DNA of 64,000 nt from Leuconostoc mesenteroides subsp. mesenteroides ATCC 8293 (GTDB taxonomy: Bacteria; Bacillota; Bacilli; Lactobacillales; Lactobacillaceae). Shown piece by piece: positions 1 to 6,192 of this stretch. The stretch covers positions 27,501-91,500 of the forward strand of contig NC_008531.1 in the NCBI RefSeq assembly GCF_000014445.1, given 5' to 3'. Positions within the stretch are counted from its first letter, which is position 1. Each line of letters starts with the position of its first letter. The notes below the pieces were generated by a model that ran no database searches, was not told the origin of the DNA, and saw only the letters and a program-made list of their open reading frames with translations. The translations under genes were made by a program, and so were the position numbers.

Positions 1-101
1 AACCAAAGTCTAACGGATAGAAATATTCGAATAAGCAATTATGAGTGGTTTAGGATAGAAGAAGAATTTGTTACTATTTAGTTTTGAGTGGCTAACACTC
101 A

Positions 102-223
102 AGGTGTCGTGTCGATAGCATAGAGGACACACCTGTTCCCATACCGAACACAGAAGTTAAGCTCTATAGCGCCGAAAGTAGTTGGAGGATCGCTTCCTGC
201 GAGGATAGGACGATGCGGTGCCG
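102..223 (+). rRNA. rrf: 5S ribosomal RNA
   Basis: The sequence carries the conserved 5S core (CCGAACACAGAAGTTAAGC) and its ends pair (GGTGTCG near 103 with CGGTGCC ending at 222). A TTGAGTG/CACTCAA hairpin at about 84-102 lies just upstream and is probably a processing stem of the 23S-5S spacer; the 23S gene itself is outside the window. The ends are estimated to within 1-2 bases. Confidence 0.95.
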
Positions 224-261
224 TACATAGAAAAGAAGTAGAGAGCAGTAGGAAGATAATC

Positions 262-352
262 GGAGAGGTGTCCGAGTCTGGCCGAAGGAGCACGGTTGGA
301 AACCGTGTAAGCAGGGGAACTTGCTTCGAGGGTTCGAATCCCTTCCTCTCCA
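262..352 (+). tRNA. tRNA-Ser (GGA)
   Basis: Type II cloverleaf with long variable arm. The acceptor GGAGAGG pairs with CCTCTCC and the anticodon loop TTGGAAA gives GGA. First of a 15-gene tRNA block behind the 5S gene. No CCA is encoded. Confidence 0.95.
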
Positions 353-356
353 TCAT

Positions 357-429
357 GGACGCTTAGCTCAGCTGGGAGAGCACCTGCCTTACAAGCAGGG
401 GGTCACAGGTTCGATCCCTGTAGCGTCCA
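357..429 (+). tRNA. tRNA-Val (TAC)
   Basis: The acceptor GGACGCT pairs with AGCGTCC, the anticodon loop CTTACAA gives TAC, and discriminator is A. CCA is not encoded. Confidence 0.95.
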
Positions 430-469
430 TTGACATTCATGTCAAACTTGCCACGTCGGGATAAGCGAT

Positions 470-542
470 GCCGACTTAGCTCAGTTGGTAGAGCACCGCT
501 CTTGTAAAGCGGGGGTCGAAGGTTCGAGTCCTTTAGTCGGCA
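470..542 (+). tRNA. tRNA-Thr (TGT)
   Basis: The acceptor GCCGACT pairs with AGTCGGC; anticodon loop CTTGTAA gives TGT; discriminator A. Confidence 0.95.
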
Positions 543-550
543 TAATTTAT

Positions 551-622
551 GCGGAAGTAGTTCAGTGGTAGAACATCACCTTGCCATGGTGGGGGTCGCG
601 GGTTCGAATCCCGTCTTCCGCT
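551..622 (+). tRNA. tRNA-Gly (GCC)
   Basis: The acceptor GCGGAAG pairs with CTTCCGC; anticodon loop TTGCCAT gives GCC; discriminator T as usual for glycine. Confidence 0.95.
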
Positions 623-627
623 TCTAT

Positions 628-711
628 GCCGGCGTGGCGGAATAGGCAGACGCACAGGACTTAAAATCCTGCGATAGAAATATCGTACCGGTTCGATCCC
701 GGTCGCCGGCA
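628..711 (+). tRNA. tRNA-Leu (TAA)
   Basis: Type II tRNA. The acceptor GCCGGCG pairs with CGCCGGC; anticodon loop CTTAAAA gives TAA; a long variable arm is present. Confidence 0.95.
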
Positions 712-716
712 TATAT

Positions 717-790
717 GCACCTATAGCGCAATTGGATAGAGCGTCTGACTACGAATCAGGAGGTTGCAGGTTCGACTCCTGCTAGGTGCA
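717..790 (+). tRNA. tRNA-Arg (ACG)
   Basis: The acceptor GCACCTA pairs with TAGGTGC; anticodon loop CTACGAA gives ACG, whose A34 is expected to be deaminated to inosine. Confidence 0.95.
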
Positions 791-858
791 TAGAGGTTGA
801 AGGAATTCAAACTCTTTTTTTAAGTTTAGTGGGGCGATAAGCTCTCGATAGACTAATT

Positions 859-932
859 CGGGATGTAGCTCAGCTTGGTAGAGCACCTGGTTTGGGACCA
901 GGGGGTCGCAGGTTCGAATCCTGTCATCCCGA
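859..932 (+). tRNA. tRNA-Pro (TGG)
   Basis: The acceptor CGGGATG pairs with CATCCCG; anticodon loop TTTGGGA gives TGG. Confidence 0.95.
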
Positions 933-960
933 TTGATTAGGGAAGCTAATCAAGACAGAC

Positions 961-1034
961 CGCGGTGTAGCTCAGCTGGCTAGAGCGTTCGGTTCATACC
1001 CGAGAGGTCGAGGGTTCGATCCCCCCTGCCGCGA
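961..1034 (+). tRNA. tRNA-Met (CAT), elongator
   Basis: Anticodon loop TTCATAC gives CAT. Position 1-72 is a normal C-G pair, so this is not the initiator. The body (GTAGCTCAGCTGGCTAGAGC, anticodon stem TCGG/CCGA) resembles the Bacillus elongator tRNA-Met, and it sits in the Met-Ile2-Ser-fMet-Asp-Phe order known from Bacillus trnB. Assignment as Met rather than Ile2 is inferred. Discriminator is A. Confidence 0.8.
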
Positions 1035-1047
1035 TAGGCTCGATTTA

Positions 1048-1121
1048 GGACCATTAGCTCAGTTGGTTAGAGCAGACGGCTCATAACCGTCCGGTCGTTG
1101 GTTCGAGTCCAACATGGTCCA
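1048..1121 (+). tRNA. tRNA-Ile2 (CAT, lysidine-type) probable
   Basis: CAT anticodon tRNA with acceptor GGACCAT/ATGGTCC. The D arm and anticodon stem (GCAGACGGCTCATAACCGTC) resemble tRNA-Ile2, whose C34 is changed to lysidine by TilS so it reads AUA. An automatic tool may call it Met; the Ile2 call is by similarity of body and gene order. Confidence 0.7.
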
Positions 1122-1145
1122 TGCAGGACAAGTAAGAAAGATAAT

Positions 1146-1235
1146 GGAGAATTACCCAAGTCTGGCTGAAGGGAACGGTCTTGAAAACCGTCAGGTCGGG
1201 AAACCGGCGCGTGGGTTCGAATCCCACATTCTCCT
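1146..1235 (+). tRNA. tRNA-Ser (TGA)
   Basis: Type II tRNA. The acceptor GGAGAAT pairs with ATTCTCC; anticodon loop CTTGAAA gives TGA; long variable arm. Confidence 0.95.
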
Positions 1236-1266
1236 TAGGCATTTGAAGAAGGTGTCATAATATAAT

Positions 1267-1340
<74 letters not shown>

Positions 1341-1342
1341 TT

Positions 1343-1416
1343 GGTCGCATGGTCTAGCTGGTTAGGACGCCTGCCTGTCACGCAGGAGATCGCGGGTTCG
1401 AGCCCCGCTGTGACCG
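1343..1416 (+). tRNA. tRNA-Asp (GTC)
   Basis: The acceptor GGTCGCA pairs with TGTGACC (one G-T); anticodon loop CTGTCAC gives GTC; discriminator G as expected for Asp. Confidence 0.95.
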
Positions 1417-1436
1417 TTCATTGGGAACAATGAGAT

Positions 1437-1509
1437 GGCTCTGTAGCTCAGTTGGTAGAGCAATGCATTGAAGCTGCATGTGTCGGCGGTTCGATTCCGT
1501 CCAGCGCCA
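1437..1509 (+). tRNA. tRNA-Phe (GAA), acceptor mismatch
   Basis: Anticodon loop TTGAAGC gives GAA. The acceptor GGCTCTG faces CAGCGCC, leaving a T4-C69 mismatch in an otherwise good stem. The rest of the cloverleaf is intact and the gene sits in the normal place in the block, so it is probably functional. Confidence 0.92.
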
Positions 1510-1536
1510 TAGGGAGAGGATCCCGAAGAAAAGCTT

Positions 1537-1607
<71 letters not shown>

Positions 1608-1639
1608 TTTGTCTATGTAAGAGTAGGCAAGGGGAATAC

Positions 1640-1713
1640 GGGCCATTAGCTCAGTTGGTTAGAGCGCTGTGTTGATAACGCAGAGGTCCCAGGTTCGAGT
1701 CCTGGATGGCCCA
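1640..1713 (+). tRNA. tRNA-Ile (GAT)
   Basis: The acceptor GGGCCAT pairs with ATGGCCC; anticodon loop TTGATAA gives GAT. Last gene of the block. Confidence 0.95.
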
Positions 1714-1723
1714 TTAAGAAGTA

Positions 1724-1747
1724 GGAGAGGATTACCTCTCCTTTTTT
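1724..1747 (+). terminator. Terminator of rRNA/tRNA operon
   Basis: GGAGAGG, loop ATTA, CCTCTCC and six T follow the last tRNA directly. Confidence 0.9.
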
Positions 1748-1872
1748 GTTGTGTAAAACCTTTGTATTGTTTTCTTCATATAGAAAAAACTAAGAAATAA
1801 TTACTGTAAATTACTGAAAGAAAATAAATTTCACAAGAGGAAACAAGCAATTTAATAATATTAAAAGCTTAT

Positions 1873-1900
1873 TTGTCAACTTATTTGACAAGTATATAAG
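1873..1900 (+). promoter_or_regulatory. GlnR-box-like dyad with promoter, upstream of MFS gene
   Basis: TTGTCAA, 5 bp, TTGACAA is a perfect dyad that also fits the GlnR/TnrA consensus TGTNA-N7-TNACA. It overlaps a possible promoter (-35 TTGTCA at 1873, 16 bp, -10 TATAAG at 1895). A closely related element lies at 9516-9543. The gap 1748-2108 otherwise holds only a possible 13-codon upstream ORF. Confidence 0.45.
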
Positions 1901-2018
1901 TGAATTAAAAAAATTTTGCAACCTTTGTGAAATCGTGGTAATCTAATATCAACGGCTTAACGATTACATTATTTTCATGCAAACGCGCGCAGTGTTAAAA
2001 TGATTGAAGGAACGCGAT

Positions 2019-2060
2019 ATGCATGTTTTAAAATCTGATTTCAAGTTTGCACCTACATAG
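2019..2060 (+). CDS. Possible 13-residue upstream ORF (MHVLKSDFKFAPT)
   Basis: Starts 10 bases behind a GAAGGAA ribosome site and ends in TAG 48 bases before the MFS gene. It could be a translated leader of that gene, but a chance ORF this short is also likely. No stacked codons suggest attenuation. Confidence 0.2.
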   Translation: MHVLKSDFKFAPT

Positions 2061-2108
2061 CTACTTTGCTATTGTTAGAGTTGCTAAATAGAATTTGAGA
2101 TTGGGAAA

Positions 2109-3314
2109 ATGGAAGAAAAATTATTTAATAAAGGCTTTTTAACAATTACTATTATTAACTTTATCGTGTACTTAGTGTATTATCTGATGATGGTTATAAT
2201 TGCTGTTGTTGCACACAATCAACTACATGCTTCGTTTGGGCAAGCGGGATTGGCCTCTGGGATTTATATCATAGGAACGTTAATAGCTCGGCTAATAGTT
2301 GGAAAAGAGTTAGAACTAATCGGACGGAAAAAGATTGTTCGATGGGGCGCTATTCTATATTTAATTACAACAATTGCTTACTTATTTGTACCAACAGTCG
2401 CTATATTAGATGCGGTACGTCTCTTTAATGGTTTTGCGTACGGAATGACTTCAACAGCCCTAAATGCTATTGTGACCGAATTTATTCCTGAGAAACGCAA
2501 AGGAGAGGGTATAAATTATTATGGGTTGAGTACAAGCTTAGCTGCGGCTATTGGCCCCTTCATTGGTTTATTGTTATTGAATGCAACTAGTTTTCGATTT
2601 ATCGTGATATTATCGGTTATCTTAATTGGAATTTCAATGGTTGCATTGTTTGCAATTAAAATTAACAATGTGACGCTTTCACCAGAACATTTATCCGAAT
2701 TGAAGTCTTGGAAGGTTTCTAGTTTCATTGAATTTAAAGTATTATTAATTGCTGGTGTAGGATTTTTGATGGGCTTGTCTTATTCGTCAGTACTATCATT
2801 TTTGGCTTCATATGCGGAAACTTTGAACTTGGTTTCAATTAGTTCATTCTTTTTCGTAGTCTATGCCGGTATTGTAACATTGACAAGGCCAATGTCAGGA
2901 CGTATTTTTGATCGCTTTGGTGAAAATTACGTTATGTATCCGAGCTACTTTTTCTTAGCTCTTGGTTTAGTTGTTTTGGCATTGACTCATAATGGATTTA
3001 CTTTGTTATTGTCCGGCGCATTCATTGGTTTAGGATATGGAACATTCATGTCAAATGGTCAAGCGGTTTCCTTAAAGTTAGTTTCGAGTCATCGTGTCGG
3101 TATTGCTTTATCAACATACTTCATCGGCTTGGACTTGGGGTTAGGTGTCGGACCATACGCTCTTGGTGCTTTACACGCCGTGTTGACATTCCGTGAACTG
3201 TATTTGGTTTCAGCTGTTATTCCCGTGATTTCAGCAATACTTTATCTGGTATTTTATCATCCAGATCGCATCAAAAAAAATGTAGCAACCATTCCTAGCG
3301 AGGAATTAGCTTAA
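2109..3314 (+). CDS. MFS family transporter
   Basis: This 401-residue protein has about 12 hydrophobic segments and the major facilitator loop 2-3 signature (residues about 62-74, ARLIVGKELELIGRKK), typical of drug or metabolite exporters of the DHA1 type. The substrate cannot be read from the sequence. The start at 2109 has only a weak GGGAA ribosome site. The gene stands alone, with the GlnR-box-like dyad about 220 bases upstream and a strong palindromic terminator directly after the stop. It is probably a membrane exporter of a small molecule. Confidence 0.88.
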   Translation: MEEKLFNKGFLTITIINFIVYLVYYLMMVIIAVVAHNQLHASFGQAGLASGIYIIGTLIARLIVGKELELIGRKKIVRWGAILYLITTIAYLFVPTVAILDAVRLFNGFAYGMTSTALNAIVTEFIPEKRKGEGINYYGLSTSLAAAIGPFIGLLLLNATSFRFIVILSVILIGISMVALFAIKINNVTLSPEHLSELKSWKVSSFIEFKVLLIAGVGFLMGLSYSSVLSFLASYAETLNLVSISSFFFVVYAGIVTLTRPMSGRIFDRFGENYVMYPSYFFLALGLVVLALTHNGFTLLLSGAFIGLGYGTFMSNGQAVSLKLVSSHRVGIALSTYFIGLDLGLGVGPYALGALHAVLTFRELYLVSAVIPVISAILYLVFYHPDRIKKNVATIPSEELA

Positions 3315-3319
3315 AAATA

Positions 3320-3355
3320 AAAGCGGTATGTTTCACGTGAAACATACCGCTTTTA
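3320..3355. terminator. Bidirectional terminator with perfect 18-bp arms
   Basis: A 36-bp perfect palindrome flanked by A and T runs lies between the convergent MFS and HAD genes. It serves as rho-independent terminator for both strands. Its centre is the parS-like sequence listed separately. Confidence 0.85.
3330..3345. other. Candidate parS centromere site
   Basis: TGTTTCACGTGAAACA matches the ParB binding consensus of Firmicutes (Bacillus parS is TGTTCCACGTGAAACA) and is its fully symmetric form. Sites of this kind cluster near oriC. It is embedded in a terminator stem, so the match could partly reflect the need for a palindrome, but 16 exact bases are unlikely by chance. Confidence 0.6.
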
Positions 3356-3359
3356 TTTT

Positions 3360-4136
3360 TTAAATTGTCCAATTGTCTAAAGTTTCAACTTCATGGGTTG
3401 GCTTTTGAACCATCTGAGAAATTTGCTTAGGTGTAGAAACGCCTGAATATACGAGTAATGTGTCAATTTGTGAATTAATGCCGGCAAGAATGTCAGTATT
3501 GTAATTATCACCAACCATAACAACATCTTGTTGATTAATATGAAGCTTGTTTAACGCACCATCCATAATGGGTATTTCTGGTTTAGCTATCACAGTTGGC
3601 TCAACCTGTGTTGCAGTTTGGATGGCAGAAATTAATGAACCAGCTCCAGGTAACATGCCACGTTCATTGGGTAAATTAGTATCACGATTTGTTGCAATAA
3701 ACTGTGCACCTTGTTGGATTGCTAATGTAGCGGTAGTGAGCTTTTCATAGTTGAATGCTCGATCTAGTCCGGCAACAACAAAATCAGCATTTTCGTCACT
3801 AGTTATTGTAAAATCAGCATTTATTAATGCATCCCGTAGACCAGATTCGCCTATTATATATACTCTTTTTTTGTCAGGTGAAGCAATCGTTTTAAGAAAA
3901 TCGGCTGTTGCCATTGAGCTAGTATAAACTTGGTCGGCCGATGTTTCAATATCATGGTTTTTGGTTAAGTTATCAGCCACGTCTTCTGGGTTTTTGGTTG
4001 AATTATTGGTTACAAATAGGTAAGGAATATTAGCTGCCTTTAGTCGATCAATGAAACGTTTTCCAGAAGGCATCTTTTTGTTACCTTGATATATTGTGCC
4101 ATCTAGGTCGATGAAGTAAGCTTTATATTTTGACAT
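3360..4136 (-). CDS. HAD-superfamily phosphatase, NagD-like (subclass IIA)
   Basis: This 258-residue soluble hydrolase has the HAD motif I DLDGTIYQG (residues 11-19), motif II as LFVTNNSTKNP (about 40-50) and motif IV MVGDNYNTDI near residue 210. Together these are the pattern of the NagD/TIGR01457 sugar-phosphatase group. The catalytic nucleophile is the first Asp of DLDGT. The real substrate is unknown, possibly a nucleotide or sugar phosphate. It is monocistronic, with its own TATAAT promoter and a dyad between the -35 and -10. It shares its terminator with the convergent MFS gene. Confidence 0.9.
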   Translation of the reverse strand: MSKYKAYFIDLDGTIYQGNKKMPSGKRFIDRLKAANIPYLFVTNNSTKNPEDVADNLTKNHDIETSADQVYTSSMATADFLKTIASPDKKRVYIIGESGLRDALINADFTITSDENADFVVAGLDRAFNYEKLTTATLAIQQGAQFIATNRDTNLPNERGMLPGAGSLISAIQTATQVEPTVIAKPEIPIMDGALNKLHINQQDVVMVGDNYNTDILAGINSQIDTLLVYSGVSTPKQISQMVQKPTHEVETLDNWTI

Positions 4137-4167
4137 GTTTAATCTCCATTTAATATTGAATGTCTAT

Positions 4168-4197
4168 ATTATACCCATCAACATTGGTTGATATCAA
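4168..4197 (-). promoter_or_regulatory. Promoter of HAD gene with ATCAAC dyad
   Basis: On the minus strand TTGATA, 18 bp, TATAAT precedes the HAD gene. ATCAAC-attg-GTTGAT (4177-4192) is a perfect dyad between the two hexamers and could bind a repressor. Confidence 0.5.
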
Positions 4198-4199
4198 AC

Positions 4200-4298
4200 A
4201 ACGAATCAACGGACTTCTCTCCCATCTCAATCTCCCTAAAATAAAATCTCCTAAAATATTTTATAAATATAGTTCGCCCGCAAGTAATTGCGGGTTTT
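4200..4298 (+). ncRNA. Candidate CU-rich small RNA with terminator
   Basis: Non-coding stretch with repeated CTCTCCC, ATCTCCC and ATCTCCT motifs, complementary to Shine-Dalgarno sequences. It ends in a terminator (CCCGCAA, loop GTAA, TTGCGGG at 4277-4294, then TTTT). There is no gene on this strand for the terminator to serve. A related layout with the shared string CTTCTCTCCC lies at 19480-19578. No clear promoter was found. Confidence 0.35.
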
Positions 4299-4371
4299 CG
4301 TTGGTTATAGGTTAAATCTTTATCCTAATTTGATATAGAAAGGGTAAAATAGAATAACAGGGGAATAAATT

Positions 4372-4815
4372 ATGCCTAAAAAATATCGAACACCACCGTT
4401 TTTAACACCATCAGCTATTGTTTCCTTAATTGTTGCTATCAGTGCTGCAAATTTAGCAGTAAACGTTGCAACTGGTACAAGTGAAGGTGGGAAAGTATCA
4501 TCAAGTGCTAGTAGTGCCATGAGCACTTCGATGATAACAAGTAGCACAACAAGTAAATCGACTAGTAGTGATGATAAATCAAGTAGTTCCTCAACGTCGA
4601 GCAGCGATGACGAGTCAAGTTCAACATCGGATGATACATCAGGTGAGGATACGTCATCGGCTGCTACAACTTCGGCCGCAGATACGACAACCTCAAGTGC
4701 TGCTACATCATCATCTGGTACATCATCTTCAGCAACATCGTCAAGTGATAATAATGCAACATCAAGTTCATCAAATGCAACACGTACAACAAGTAGTTCG
4801 GAGGATACCCAATAA
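4372..4815 (+). CDS. Ser/Thr-rich single-membrane-segment protein
   Basis: This 147-residue protein has one hydrophobic segment (residues about 13-33) followed by a tail of about 110 residues made almost only of Ser, Thr, Ala and Asp. The tail would lie outside the cell if the N-terminus faces the cytoplasm, and Ser/Thr-rich stretches of this kind are often glycosylated or span the wall. I recognise no domain. It has a good ribosome site (AGGGGAA) and its stop overlaps the next start (TAATG), so the two are translationally coupled. Confidence 0.7.
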   Translation: MPKKYRTPPFLTPSAIVSLIVAISAANLAVNVATGTSEGGKVSSSASSAMSTSMITSSTTSKSTSSDDKSSSSSTSSSDDESSSTSDDTSGEDTSSAATTSAADTTTSSAATSSSGTSSSATSSSDNNATSSSSNATRTTSSSEDTQ

Positions 4816-5606
4816 TGCTGACAGTTCTTGATTTAATTAATCATTATCTCGGATATTTTACGACAAATTCAAAAACCAAGGGTCGCATATATACTGTTGT
4901 TGGGGCCGGGGGTGTTTGGTATCTACTTTATTTAGCCTATCGTTTTTTTGTGAATGGTCGTTGGTTGCGTGGTGCATTAATTGCTGCAGTATTCTTACTA
5001 TTACTTTACTTCGTCATTTTGAATATAATATATTATTTTACGAAGCATACGAGTAAGTGGGATGTTTCACCTAGGATTGAGAAATTATTAGGGGGACCTC
5101 ATGAGGAAAAGAGTGAACGTGAATCGGAGACGGTTATCATGCCGGCTAATGGACTATACAGTCGACAGAATGTTATGTCAGGCACAGTGGTAAGTGACGC
5201 GCAGCAACAAGCCAATCTAGACACGCTTGCATTAGAGATGCGACAACTTGATCTAATAGCAAATGATTACGGGCATCTTGGTGAACAAGCACAACGACAA
5301 ATTATTGCGCAACAAGGAGTAATTTACGCCAACCATCCTGGGACTTTGTTACCTTATTTTGCAATGCGTGAAAATAATGGTACGCTACAAATATTCGGCG
5401 GCATTAACCAATTACAAGCTCGAGAATTGGGTAATGTTTCTATGGTTGGTCTAACACCTACGGCTCAAGCATTGACTAATTATCGCTTGGCAATAGCCTC
5501 AGTAGTTCTTATAGGAGGGCCAAGTCATTTAGCGACACGGAGTGAGTTAGTTGATGACGTGCAGCCCTACAAAATAAAAATAGAAATAGCTTATGATCAT
5601 ATATAA
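4815..5606 (+). CDS. Membrane protein of unknown function
   Basis: This 263-residue protein has two hydrophobic segments (residues about 25-46 and 52-76) and then a long soluble part of about 185 residues, mixed alpha/beta in character, with no enzyme motif I recognise. Its start overlaps the stop of the Ser-rich gene by one base, so the two proteins probably act together at the cell envelope. It may belong to a Lactobacillales-specific DUF family. A hairpin terminator at 5621-5656 follows. Confidence 0.75.
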   Translation: MLTVLDLINHYLGYFTTNSKTKGRIYTVVGAGGVWYLLYLAYRFFVNGRWLRGALIAAVFLLLLYFVILNIIYYFTKHTSKWDVSPRIEKLLGGPHEEKSERESETVIMPANGLYSRQNVMSGTVVSDAQQQANLDTLALEMRQLDLIANDYGHLGEQAQRQIIAQQGVIYANHPGTLLPYFAMRENNGTLQIFGGINQLQARELGNVSMVGLTPTAQALTNYRLAIASVVLIGGPSHLATRSELVDDVQPYKIKIEIAYDHI

Positions 5607-5620
5607 TAATACTATCGCAT

Positions 5621-5656
5621 AAAAAAAGAGCTAATAATTGATTATAGCTCTTTTTT
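5621..5656. terminator. Bidirectional terminator
   Basis: AAAAAAGAGCTA and TAGCTCTTTTTT pair across an 11-base loop. It serves the membrane-protein operon and overlaps the 3' end of the convergent GNAT gene. Confidence 0.85.
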
Positions 5657-6082
5657 CATATGTATATGTTGTATTCCAGCTTCAAAGAAAGTCGCTCCAA
5701 TCGCTGCAAAGCCGAGTGATTCATAAAATCCCCGGGCCTGAACTTGAGCACCAAGGACAAGATTTTGAATACCATAAGATGGTGCTAGGGTTTCAATGTA
5801 TTCCATAAGTTTTCTACCTAACCCCTGTCCACGAAGAGGAAATAATGTAGCGACACGTTGTATGTGCCAAGTATCATCTGATTCTGCTAATACACGAGCA
5901 GTGGCTGCAAGTTTGTTATCAACATAAATAACGATATGGATAGCATTCTCTTCAGCAGCTTGATCATTCAATTCATCTTTAATGTCAACCCCTTGCTCAA
6001 CAATAAAAACTGCTTTACGTATTGCTAGGGCATCTTCGTGGATAGGTCCGAGGCCTTGTTCATGTTTAATCTGTATTTTCAT
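5642..6082 (-). CDS. GNAT family N-acetyltransferase
   Basis: This 146-residue protein has the GNAT acetyl-CoA binding signature (LRGQGLGRKLMEYIE, about residues 78-92) and the C-terminal ARGFYESLGF segment, closest in style to ElaA/YjcF-type acetyltransferases. Substrate is unknown. I chose the Met at 6082 (MKIQIKHEQG) and not the upstream Met at 6118, because the longer form has no family match and runs through the promoter. The -10 TATAAT (6089-6094) ends only six bases before this ATG, so the mRNA is probably leaderless. Confidence 0.85.
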   Translation of the reverse strand: MKIQIKHEQGLGPIHEDALAIRKAVFIVEQGVDIKDELNDQAAEENAIHIVIYVDNKLAATARVLAESDDTWHIQRVATLFPLRGQGLGRKLMEYIETLAPSYGIQNLVLGAQVQARGFYESLGFAAIGATFFEAGIQHIHMKKEL

Positions 6083-6088
6083 AGCATT

Positions 6089-6118
6089 ATTATAGCAAGT
6101 TAAGTGCAAGAAAAGCAA
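6089..6118 (-). promoter_or_regulatory. Promoter giving a leaderless GNAT mRNA
   Basis: On the minus strand TTGCTT, 18 bp, TATAAT, six bases, then ATG. Transcription should start at or within a base of the start codon, and no Shine-Dalgarno can fit. Confidence 0.5.
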
Positions 6119-6179
6119 TGGGGATAACAGTGAGACGCTGGTTCAGCAGAAATTATAAACCTAAACCCTGCAAAGTTGG

Positions 6180-6185
6180 TATAAT
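6180..6185 (+). promoter_or_regulatory. Extended -10 box, leaderless LtaS-like mRNA
   Basis: TGGTATAAT is an extended -10 element ending seven bases before the ATG at 6193, so transcription would begin at or just before the start codon. The divergent GNAT gene has the same arrangement. Confidence 0.5.
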
Positions 6186-6192
6186 GATAGTT

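Noticed and set aside
99-356. ORF of 85 residues on the minus strand
   Set aside because: It runs across the 5S rRNA and a tRNA gene and has no coding character.
6118-6192. Upstream start of the LtaS-like gene (25 extra residues)
   Set aside because: The stretch contains the extended -10 box and has no ribosome site; the family starts near MKKYLKN.
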